NCBI GenBank assembly: GCA_964529005.1
Contig: CAZGUH010000044.1
Coordinates: 1 to 32,169, forward strand
DNA: 32,169 nucleotides
Direction of reading: 5' to 3'
Origin: CAZGUH01 sp964529005
Lineage (GTDB): Bacteria; Actinomycetota; Acidimicrobiia; Acidimicrobiales; Ilumatobacteraceae
How positions within the stretch are numbered: the first letter of the stretch is position 1; each line of letters starts with the position of its first letter. The notes under the pieces were generated by a model. That model did no database searches, was not told the origin of the DNA, and saw nothing but the letters and a program-made list of their open reading frames with translations. The translations under genes and the position numbers were made by a program. Positions 23,993-30,952 of this stretch are shown piece by piece.

Positions 23993-24925
23993 TCAGATCA
24001 GATGCCGACGTTCGGCGACTTCGATCAACTCGTCCAGCGCGGTCGACGGGGCCGTCGACGCAATCGGCGCATCGATGTCGGTGAAGTGCTCCGCAATCTC
24101 CTCGACGGTGGGGGGCTCCGACCCTTCGTACAGCCAGCCCTCATTGATCGCGCTGAAGATCCGCGCATAGCGCCCGCCGTGCGTGGTGTACACATGCCGC
24201 GTCACGTCGCACTGCCGGCTCGCGAGGAACGCCAGCATGGGAGCGGTGAAGGCCGGCGACCCGAAGAGGTCCCGAGTGCGCTCGAGCGCCAGCACGGCGC
24301 GCTCACCGAATATGGAGACGGCGGGTCCCTTCCCAGCGAGGCTCGTGACGGCGCTCGGACACAGCGCGTTCACCAACACCCCCCGACTTTCCCCGTCGAT
24401 CGACAAGACGTTCATCAGCCCCAGCAGGCCCATCTTCGCAACGCTGTACGCGCCGCCTGCGGGCCGGCCGAACACCCCTGCGGTCGAGCTGATGATGACG
24501 ATCCTGCCGTATTGTCGCTCGGACATCGACCGAAACGCTTCCTGCATCGCCGCGAACGGCCCTCTCAGGTGCACGGCGTGTTGTCGGTCGAAATCGTCGA
24601 TCGACACCGTGTCGACGGGCACGAAGTTCGTCGTGCCCGCGTTGCTGATGAAGGCGTCGATGCGGCCGAACCGGCTCACAGCGTCGCGCACGATCTGCAC
24701 GGACTCCGCCGGGTCGTGCACGCCGTGCCGGTCGGCCGTCGCTGTGCCCCCCGCAGCGGTGATCTCCTGCGCGACGACCTCGGCGGATGACTGGCGGTCG
24801 TCGGTGAGGCCGATGTCGTTGACGACCACGGTGGCGCCGCGGCGACCAAGCTCGAGAGCGTACGATCGACCGAGTCCGGCCCCGGCTCCTGTCACGACCA
24901 CCACCTGCCCGCTGTAGTCGATCAC
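23993..24925 (-). CDS. Short-chain dehydrogenase (multifunctional type 2-like)
   Basis: A 310-residue SDR. It begins VIDYSGQVVVVTGAGAGLGRSYALELGRRGATVVVNDIGL, the form seen in the dehydrogenase unit of 17beta-HSD4/MFE-2-type enzymes. SNAGTTNF is the NAG motif, VIISSTAGVFGRPAGGAYSVAK gives Ser-Tyr-Lys, and a 60-residue C-terminal tail follows. GTG 24925 is chosen since it starts right at the first strand with AAAGGG upstream; the longer frame crosses the promoter. It is the first gene of the leftward operon behind operator D and would oxidise a 3-hydroxyacyl-CoA or ring alcohol before the aldolase-like step. Confidence 0.9.
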   Translation of the reverse strand: MIDYSGQVVVVTGAGAGLGRSYALELGRRGATVVVNDIGLTDDRQSSAEVVAQEITAAGGTATADRHGVHDPAESVQIVRDAVSRFGRIDAFISNAGTTNFVPVDTVSIDDFDRQHAVHLRGPFAAMQEAFRSMSERQYGRIVIISSTAGVFGRPAGGAYSVAKMGLLGLMNVLSIDGESRGVLVNALCPSAVTSLAGKGPAVSIFGERAVLALERTRDLFGSPAFTAPMLAFLASRQCDVTRHVYTTHGGRYARIFSAINEGWLYEGSEPPTVEEIAEHFTDIDAPIASTAPSTALDELIEVAERRHLI

Positions 24926-24997
24926 CGTCGGCGCCCTTTCTCGTCGATTCGCTCGTCGCCCCTGGCATCTTGGTCGTAGGGGAGCATCACGATGGCG

Positions 24998-25039
24998 ATC
25001 GTAGGGTGTGCGCGGCCGTGCGTCAACGTGACAGTTGAC
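24998..25039 (-). promoter_or_regulatory. Operator D and promoter of the leftward SDR/aldolase operon
   Basis: Perfect operator GTCAAC-GTGACA-GTTGAC at 25022-25039. On the minus strand TTGACG (25021-25026) is the -35, and TACGAT (24998-25003) the -10 after exactly 17 bases. The expected transcript starts near 24991, about 65 bases before the GTG. Confidence 0.8.
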
Positions 25040-25134
25040 GCGCTCGCTCCGTGCTGGGGGTGGGGTTTCGGCGGAACTCGCGTGCGCGGGCACCGCCGTA
25101 GACGGGAGCAAACCGCGACCGTGGCGCCCATTTC

Positions 25135-25176
25135 GTCAACTCAACTGTTGACGAGGCATATGAAGTCGTGTACTGT
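25135..25176 (+). promoter_or_regulatory. Operator E and promoter of the rightward monooxygenase operon
   Basis: Perfect operator GTCAAC-TCAACT-GTTGAC at 25135-25152; the symmetry extends to TCGTCAAC/GTTGACGA. TTGACG (25148-25153) is the -35 and TACTGT (25171-25176) the -10 after exactly 17 bases. The ATG at 25186 is nine bases further, so the mRNA is probably almost leaderless. Confidence 0.8.
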
Positions 25177-25185
25177 CCAGTGATC

Positions 25186-25965
25186 ATGGAGACCGCAACC
25201 TTGGGGAAGGTCGCCGGCGAGCCGCGGGGGAGCGGTCCGGGACTTGCTCTTCTTCACCGGAGCCTGGGCGGCGATTCGCTCGACGCGACGATCGTGGCGC
25301 TCGAGAAGCACTTCACCGTGCTCGCGCCTGCGATGTCCGGCTTTGACGACGCCGAGCGGCTCGATTGGCTCCGATCTCCTCGCGATCTTGCGACGGTCGT
25401 CTCCGCTCAACTCGCAGACTCGCTCGGTTCACCGATGATCCTCGTCGGGCTCGGCCTCGGCGGATGGGTCGCCGCAGAGATCGCCGTTGCGTCCCCGGAG
25501 CGCGTCAAGGCGCTGGTGCTCGTATCGCCCATGGGCGTGCAGCCGATCGGCGCCGAGATCGTCGATCCCTTCCTGATCAGCACGGATCGATACACCGAGC
25601 TGAGCTTCGCGACAGAGGAGGACTGCCGCCGCGTGATCGGCGACTCCCTGGAGCTCGGAAGCCCCGGATGGGTGCGTCGCGAGCGCAACCGGGAGATGAC
25701 GACGAGGATTGCGTGGAAGCCGCGCATGTTCGACGCGACGTTGCCGTATCGGCTCGCGTACACGCCCACCCCGACGCTCATCTTGTGGGGCGACAAGGAC
25801 AAGATCCTGCCGCGGGAGGCGGCCGAGCGCTATGCGTCGTGTCTTCCGAACGCGACAGTGAAGGTGTATCCCGGCAGAGGGCACATGCTCGAGTGTGAAG
25901 ATCCGCAGGGCTTTGCGACGGATGTGGCGGAGTTCGTCGCAGCCCTCGACCAGCGAGGGCGATGA
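25186..25965 (+). CDS. Alpha/beta-hydrolase fold protein lacking the nucleophilic Ser
   Basis: A 259-residue single-domain alpha/beta hydrolase. The Asp region (LILWGDKDKILP, Asp203) and His region (PGRGHMLECEDP, His233) are normal. The nucleophile elbow, however, reads VGLGLGG (88-92), with Gly90 where the family has Ser, Cys or Asp; the codon is GGC. Either it is not a classical esterase or another residue takes over. ATG 25186 is chosen because it lies just after promoter E; there is no ribosome site, consistent with leaderless initiation. It is followed directly (ATGA-adjacent) by the luciferase-like monooxygenase, a pairing common in oxidative ring-cleavage loci. Confidence 0.85.
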   Translation: METATLGKVAGEPRGSGPGLALLHRSLGGDSLDATIVALEKHFTVLAPAMSGFDDAERLDWLRSPRDLATVVSAQLADSLGSPMILVGLGLGGWVAAEIAVASPERVKALVLVSPMGVQPIGAEIVDPFLISTDRYTELSFATEEDCRRVIGDSLELGSPGWVRRERNREMTTRIAWKPRMFDATLPYRLAYTPTPTLILWGDKDKILPREAAERYASCLPNATVKVYPGRGHMLECEDPQGFATDVAEFVAALDQRGR

Positions 25966-27216
25966 ATGTTCATCTCGTACTTCTCCGAACAGCCGATGTC
26001 GTTGTACCCGGAGGACCAGGCGCGCCTGGTCCACGACTTCGACCACATGGCGCGAGACCCTGGCGACACCGTGCCGCTGTTCTCGAACCGCTTCTTCGAT
26101 CCTGAGATCGGCGCGAGGCTCTACCAAGAACGGCTCGAAGAAATCCTCCTCGCAGAGGAGGTGGGCTTCGACGGCATCATGGTGAACGAGCACCACAACG
26201 GTCCCGTCTGCATGGTGCCGCGCTGCAACATCATGAGCGCGGTGCTCGCGGGCGTCACCAAGCGCGTGCGGATCGTTCAGATGGGCAATCCGATCCCCGT
26301 CTGGGACGACCCGGTTCAGCTCGCGGAAGAGACCGCGATGATCGACATGATCTCGGGCGGGCGCTTGGTCGCTGGTGTGGTCCGGGGCGGAGGCGCGGAG
26401 CAGTTCGCCAACAACGCCAACCCCGCATTCAACCGTGAGCGCTTCGAGGAGGGTCACGACCTGCTGGTGAAAGCGTGGACGCAACCAGGACCGTTTCGCT
26501 GGGAGGGAAATCACTACCAGTTTCCGGTCGTCAACCCCTGGGCGCGGCCGCTCCAACAGCCGCACCCGCGCGTGTGGGTGCCCGGTGTGACGAGCGCAGA
26601 GACGGTGATGTTCGCAGCCAAGCACCGCTATCCCTACGTCGTGCTCAGCAGCACGATGGAGGACACGAAGAAGATCTGGGAGCTGTACGATCGCACCGCT
26701 CTCGAAACCGGGTACACGCCGGCCGAGGACGTTCGCGGCTACCTGATGCGGTGCCATGTGCAGAGTGACAGTGATCGAGCGTTGCGCAACGCGGCTCAGT
26801 TCAACTGGATGGAGGGCGAGTTCTCGGGTGTGAGCAAGCCCTGGATCGTGACTCCGGCGGGCTACAGCTCGGTGTCGTCGCGGCTGGCCCGCCTCCAGAT
26901 GATCGCGAAGCAGAAGAAGCTTGCCGGCCACGACGAGTTGCTGAAGACGCGGCTCGAAACGATGGAGATCATCGCCGGCGATCCGAAGTCGTGCATCGAG
27001 AAGATCAGGATCTGGCTCGAAGAGACACGGCCGTCGATCCTCATGCTGTGGGCGAACGACGGAAAGATCAATCACGCCGACTCGATGGAATGCATCCGCC
27101 TGCTGGGCGAGGAGGTCCTGCCGGCGGTTCGCGAGATCGGCGATGAGCTGGGCATCAAGGATCCGTTCCAAGCCAATTCCCCCGTCAGCCTCGAACACTC
27201 GCTGGCGATGGTGTAA
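25966..27216 (+). CDS. LLM-class (luciferase-like) flavin-dependent monooxygenase
   Basis: A 416-residue bacterial-luciferase-like TIM-barrel enzyme that uses reduced FMN or F420 supplied by another protein. Motifs are LAEEVGFDGIMVNEHHNGP (the EH(H) segment common to the family), RVRIVQMGNPIPVWDDPVQLAEETAMIDMISGGRLVAGVVRGGG and RFEEGHDLLVKAW. The C-terminal part has GDPKSCIEKIRIWLEE followed by ILMLWANDG. ATG 25966 directly follows the previous stop. Such enzymes oxygenate ketones, terpenoids and aromatics, or in the F420 branch act as dehydrogenases. With the Baeyer-Villiger-type enzyme downstream it suggests two oxygenation steps. Confidence 0.92.
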   Translation: MFISYFSEQPMSLYPEDQARLVHDFDHMARDPGDTVPLFSNRFFDPEIGARLYQERLEEILLAEEVGFDGIMVNEHHNGPVCMVPRCNIMSAVLAGVTKRVRIVQMGNPIPVWDDPVQLAEETAMIDMISGGRLVAGVVRGGGAEQFANNANPAFNRERFEEGHDLLVKAWTQPGPFRWEGNHYQFPVVNPWARPLQQPHPRVWVPGVTSAETVMFAAKHRYPYVVLSSTMEDTKKIWELYDRTALETGYTPAEDVRGYLMRCHVQSDSDRALRNAAQFNWMEGEFSGVSKPWIVTPAGYSSVSSRLARLQMIAKQKKLAGHDELLKTRLETMEIIAGDPKSCIEKIRIWLEETRPSILMLWANDGKINHADSMECIRLLGEEVLPAVREIGDELGIKDPFQANSPVSLEHSLAMV

Positions 27217-27224
27217 GGGCGGAC

Positions 27225-28181
27225 ATGTCGTTCATCGCCCGACTCGACCCGGACTACGCGCCGCTCGTCGAGAAGCTGCCGGCGTGGGATCTGAGCGACA
27301 TCGCCGGCGCTCGAGCGGCGACGGTACGGCTTCGGCAGAGCCGGGGGCTCGCCCAGCAAAACCCCGATGTCGAGGCGACCGACCTCATCGCGACCGGTCG
27401 CGCGGGCAACCCCGACGTGGCCGTGCGACTCTTTCGACCGAAGGGTGAAGACGGCACGCTGCCCTTCTTCCTCTGGATTCAGGGCGGCGGCCATGTGTTG
27501 ATCTCGCCGGACATGGACGATCATTGGTGCGGCGGCATCGCTGCCCGGCACCACTGCGCGGTCATGGCGGTGTGCTGGCGGCGATCGCCGGAGAATCCGT
27601 TCCCGGCTGCGCTCGAGGACTGTTACGGCGCCTTGCACTGGGCGCTCAGCAATGCAGAGCGCCTCCGCATCGATCCGGACAACGTCGTCGTCGCGGGGGA
27701 GAGCTCCGGCGGTGGCACGGCGGCGGGCGCCGTCTTGCTGATTCGCGACCGCGGCGAGTTCACGGTCGCGCACCAGATGTTGATCTGCCCGATGCTCGAC
27801 GATCGGAACGCCACCCCGTCGAGCGCGTTCGTCACCGACGGGAGAGTCTGGAATCGCACCGCGAACGAACTCGCATGGCGTGCCTACCTCGGCGACGCCT
27901 ACGGGTCCGCAAATGTCTCCCCCTATGCGGCGCCGGCACGCATGGCCGACCTCAGCGGGCTGCCGCCGACCTCGATGCTGACCGCCGAGCTCGACCTCTT
28001 CGTCGACGAAGACATCGACTACGCCCAGCGTCTCTTGCAGGCGCGGGTGCCCACGGAGCTGCACGTGTATCACGGCGCGCCGCACGGATTTCACCGGCTG
28101 AACCCCGCAGCAGAGCCATCGCTGCGCTTTCTCGCGGATCGCGACGCGATCCTGCGACGCGTCTTTGGGAGGCCGCGATGA
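27225..28181 (+). CDS. HSL-type alpha/beta-hydrolase (esterase/lipase family IV)
   Basis: A 318-residue hormone-sensitive-lipase-like esterase. The nucleophile elbow is GESSGGG (Ser160), and the family's HGGG oxyanion motif reads QGGGH (86-90), with the first His replaced by Gln. PFPAALEDCYGALHWALSN and the closing LHVYHGAPHGFHRL (catalytic His region) are as expected. It starts eight bases after the monooxygenase stop and overlaps the Baeyer-Villiger-type gene by ATGA, so it is well placed to hydrolyse the ester or lactone that enzyme makes. Confidence 0.9.
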   Translation: MSFIARLDPDYAPLVEKLPAWDLSDIAGARAATVRLRQSRGLAQQNPDVEATDLIATGRAGNPDVAVRLFRPKGEDGTLPFFLWIQGGGHVLISPDMDDHWCGGIAARHHCAVMAVCWRRSPENPFPAALEDCYGALHWALSNAERLRIDPDNVVVAGESSGGGTAAGAVLLIRDRGEFTVAHQMLICPMLDDRNATPSSAFVTDGRVWNRTANELAWRAYLGDAYGSANVSPYAAPARMADLSGLPPTSMLTAELDLFVDEDIDYAQRLLQARVPTELHVYHGAPHGFHRLNPAAEPSLRFLADRDAILRRVFGRPR

Positions 28182-29704
28182 GTAGCCGACTTTTCGACGG
28201 GTCTGCGGTGAGCCAGAGCACCCCATCGCGATCGGGCCACGTGCCGCGCGTCGCGGTCGTCGGAGCGGGGCCAGGCGGCATCTGCATGGGCGTGGCCCTC
28301 CGCCGCGCCGGTATCGGTGACTTCACCATCTTCGAGCAGAGCGACGGCATCGGCGGGACGTGGTGGGACAACGTCTACCCCGGCGCCGAGGTCGACGTCG
28401 AGGTTCCGCTGTACTCGTTCAGCTTCCATCCATTCGATTTCACGCGCAATCACGTCCAGCAGCCCGAGCTGCTCGCCTACCTGAACAATGTCGTCGACCG
28501 ATTCCAGCTTCGCCCCCACATCCGGTTGGAGACCGCCGTACGAAGCGCCGTCTGGGACGAGTCGTCGCACACGTACGAAGTCACGCTTTCTGACGGTTCT
28601 CGGGAGCGCTTCCACGTCGTCGTGTCGGCCGTCGGCATCCTCAATCACCCCCGCTATCCGGACTGGCCGGGACTCGAGCGATTCGCCGGACCCGCGTTTC
28701 ATTCAGCGCGTTGGCCTCGGGAGCTCGATCTGTCGGGGAAGCGCGTCGCCGTCGTCGGCACGGGTTCGACGGCCGCTCAGCTCGTTCCTGCCATCGCCGC
28801 CGAGACGAAGCACCTGTTCGTGTTCCAACGGCAGCCGGGCTGGGTCGTTCCGAAGGAGCAGCGACCGTTCACGCCGGAAGAGCGCGCTCGGATTTCGCGG
28901 ACGTGGTACCGCCGGTGGATCCGCCTGAAGCAGATCACCCTGCATGAGAAGCTCTGGCGAGTGAAGGTCGCCGGATCGAAGCAGAACGCGGAACTCACAC
29001 GCATGTGTGAGGAGTACATCGCGAAGGTCTTCGCAGACCGCCCGGACCTGCGCGAGATGGTCACGCCGGACTATCCGTTCTTCGGGAAGCGGCCGGTGCG
29101 GGACAGCAACTTCTATCCCGCTCTACTACGGGACAATGTCACGCTCGTGCCTCACGCGGTCGCGGAGGTGACTGAAGATGCGGTTATCGACGAGACGGGG
29201 GCGCGCCACGAGATCGACATCCTCGTGATGTGTACCGGTTTCCAACCGGCCAACTTCCTCGCAACGATGGAGATCATCGGCAGAGGTGGTCGCACGATCC
29301 ACGAATTCTGGAACGGTGAAGCGCGCGCCTACCTCGGAATGATGGTGCCGGACTTCCCGAACTTCTACATGATGTACGGCCCGAACACGAACGGCGCGCC
29401 GGTGCTGTTCATGCACGAACAGCAAGCGTGGTTCATCGGCCGTCATCTTCGCCGCATGATGACGGACGGGGTGACAGCGATCGAGGTGAGGCCACGCGTC
29501 ATGGAAGTTTTCGACCGCATCGTTCAAAAGCGTCTCTCCCGCAGCGTCCCGAGCAGGTATCCATCGGTCAACAACTACGGGCGTGCTGGAACGGGCCGAG
29601 ATGTCATCGCATGGCAGGACGGGATGACCATATATGCCATCCTTGCGCGCATGACTCCTCGGCTATCGTCGAAAGCGTACAAGCGATCGGGTTCATCGAC
29701 GTAG
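28178..29704 (+). CDS. Flavin monooxygenase of Baeyer-Villiger type
   Basis: A 508-residue NADPH/FAD monooxygenase that inserts oxygen beside a ketone to give an ester or lactone. FAD Rossmann motif VVGAGPGGICMGVALRRAG at about 27; GIGGTWWDNVYPGAEVDVEVPLYSFSF is the BVMO segment; the fingerprint FxGxxxHxxxWP is complete as FAGPAFHSARWP (169-180). The NADPH Rossmann motif VAVVGTGSTAAQLVP follows directly. The DILVMCTGFQPANF block and MYGPNTNGAP close the core. The start overlaps the esterase stop (ATGA), so the long upstream frame is antisense-type noise within the esterase. Confidence 0.95.
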   Translation: MSSRLFDGSAVSQSTPSRSGHVPRVAVVGAGPGGICMGVALRRAGIGDFTIFEQSDGIGGTWWDNVYPGAEVDVEVPLYSFSFHPFDFTRNHVQQPELLAYLNNVVDRFQLRPHIRLETAVRSAVWDESSHTYEVTLSDGSRERFHVVVSAVGILNHPRYPDWPGLERFAGPAFHSARWPRELDLSGKRVAVVGTGSTAAQLVPAIAAETKHLFVFQRQPGWVVPKEQRPFTPEERARISRTWYRRWIRLKQITLHEKLWRVKVAGSKQNAELTRMCEEYIAKVFADRPDLREMVTPDYPFFGKRPVRDSNFYPALLRDNVTLVPHAVAEVTEDAVIDETGARHEIDILVMCTGFQPANFLATMEIIGRGGRTIHEFWNGEARAYLGMMVPDFPNFYMMYGPNTNGAPVLFMHEQQAWFIGRHLRRMMTDGVTAIEVRPRVMEVFDRIVQKRLSRSVPSRYPSVNNYGRAGTGRDVIAWQDGMTIYAILARMTPRLSSKAYKRSGSST

Positions 29705-29751
29705 CGAGGGCCGCCCAACCACGCACTAACGAACATGGAGGACCGGAACAA

Positions 29752-30072
29752 ATGAAGCATCTTCTTGTCGTCTTCTCGGAGGCTGTCGAGGGACAAGACG
29801 ACGACTACAACGACTGGTACACCAACACCCATCTTCCGGAGGTCGTGAGTACGCCGGGGTTCGTCGCGGCGCAGCGTTTCCGCTACGTCGAGAGCGCCGC
29901 CGGTGGCGAGCCGCCGCATGCCTATCTCGCGATCTACGAGGTCGAGGGCGACCGGGAGAAGGCTCGCGATGCGCTGATGGCTGGTCGGGAGACCCGGGTG
30001 CCGCTCCCGCCGTCGATGGGTGAGGTGAAGTCCTGGTGGTTTACCAGCATCAGCGACCACCTCGAATCATAG
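29752..30072 (+). CDS. EthD-like / dimeric alpha-beta barrel small protein
   Basis: A 106-residue ferredoxin-like dimeric-barrel protein. MKHLLVVFSEAVEGQDDDYNDWYTNTHLPEVVSTPGFVAAQRFRY is the usual opening, with the W-Y-x-x-x-H-L-P-E segment common to EthD/antibiotic-monooxygenase-type families; the closing strand is VKSWWFTSIS. ATG 29752 has GGAGG 10 bases upstream. It is the last gene of the monooxygenase operon, 47 bases after it. EthD-type proteins accompany P450 and flavin oxygenation pathways without a settled role; here it may bind or isomerise an oxygenated product. Confidence 0.85.
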   Translation: MKHLLVVFSEAVEGQDDDYNDWYTNTHLPEVVSTPGFVAAQRFRYVESAAGGEPPHAYLAIYEVEGDREKARDALMAGRETRVPLPPSMGEVKSWWFTSISDHLES

Positions 30073-30186
30073 GCAAGTGCGAGCGCCTACAACTGACATT
30101 TGTGCTGCCTCGTGTTGGCATGCTCGCGGAGGAGAAGGGGTAGAGTCGCGGCATACGTCGGGTCTCGTCCGCACAGGTGAGGTCGC

Positions 30187-30858
30187 ATGAGCAAGATTCG
30201 CGCGCGTCGCCGAGCGGCGTCGGACGCGGACAATCCCGTTTACATCGAGCGTTCTCGGGCGATCCAGCGCGCCGCTGGAGAGGTCTTTCGGGAGAAGGGG
30301 TTCCACGCCACGAAGCTTGGTGACATCGCCGAACGGGTGGGCATGGATCGCGCCTCGCTCTATTACTACGTCGGCTCGAAGGATGAGCTTTTCCGAAGCG
30401 TTGTCGAGAATGCCGTTGAAGCCAACGTCACGAACGCGGAAAAGGTCGCCGCGGCAGATATGCCAGCCCGCGAGAAGCTGAGGCAACTCATCACCCTGCT
30501 GATGCTTTCATTTGAGGAGCATTACCCCTATCTGTACGTTTTCGTGCAAGAGGACCCAAATCGATTGAGCCCCAACCCGGGGAGTCCTAACGACCCCTGG
30601 AAGAAGACGCTCGAGCAGTCTGCCCGGTACTACACGATCTTTCGGTCTGCGGTCGCCGAGGGCCTCGAGTCGGGCGAGATATCGAGCAAGCTGCCGCCGA
30701 GCGTGATCGCGAACAGCATCATCGGGATGCTGAATTCGACACGTCAGTGGTTCCAACCCAACGGCGTTCTCAGCGCCGCTGAGATCGCGAGCGGGCTCGC
30801 CGCGTTGGTCATCGACGGCTTGAAACCTGCCGATGCAACATCGGCGAAGCGCGTGTAA
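30187..30858 (+). CDS. TetR-family transcriptional regulator
   Basis: A 223-residue repressor. The helix-turn-helix is at about 20-65: RAIQRAAGEVFREKGFHATKLGDIAERVGMDRASLYYYVGSKDELFRSVVENAV. The C-terminal ligand domain has LITLLMLSFEEHYPYLYVFVQEDPNRL. This and the chemistry of the cluster recall KstR2-type regulators that respond to acyl-CoA intermediates; I infer this only from general likeness. GTGAGGT is a close ribosome site. It is the only regulator in the cluster, and operator F overlaps its stop codon, so it is the best candidate binder of all six GTCAAC-N6-GTTGAC sites. No good copy lies before the gene itself. Confidence 0.93.
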   Translation: MSKIRARRRAASDADNPVYIERSRAIQRAAGEVFREKGFHATKLGDIAERVGMDRASLYYYVGSKDELFRSVVENAVEANVTNAEKVAAADMPAREKLRQLITLLMLSFEEHYPYLYVFVQEDPNRLSPNPGSPNDPWKKTLEQSARYYTIFRSAVAEGLESGEISSKLPPSVIANSIIGMLNSTRQWFQPNGVLSAAEIASGLAALVIDGLKPADATSAKRV

Positions 30859-30897
30859 ACACATGTGTTGACAGCTTCCCGGCGCGCCGGTTAGGTT
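30855..30897 (+). promoter_or_regulatory. Operator F and promoter of the thiolase gene
   Basis: GTAAAC-ACATGT-GTTGAC at 30855-30872 (one mismatch), overlapping the TetR stop codon. The symmetric form is TGTAAACACATGTGTTGACA. TTGACA (30868-30873) is the -35 and TAGGTT (30892-30897) the -10 after 18 bases, the same layout as operator A. Confidence 0.75.
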
Positions 30898-30952
30898 CTC
30901 ATTGCTGGCCGGCCTGCTCGTCTCTTCATGCGGCCAGAAGAAGGAATCTGCG

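Noticed and set aside
22447..24084. 545-codon plus-strand frame opposite DUF35, thiolase-fold and SDR genes
   Set aside because: Crosses three real genes and their gaps on the other strand; no domain is recognisable.
30088..30106. Degenerate repeat ACAACTGACATTTGT upstream of the TetR gene as an autoregulatory site
   Set aside because: The second arm matches the GTTGAC consensus at very few positions; not strong enough to list.
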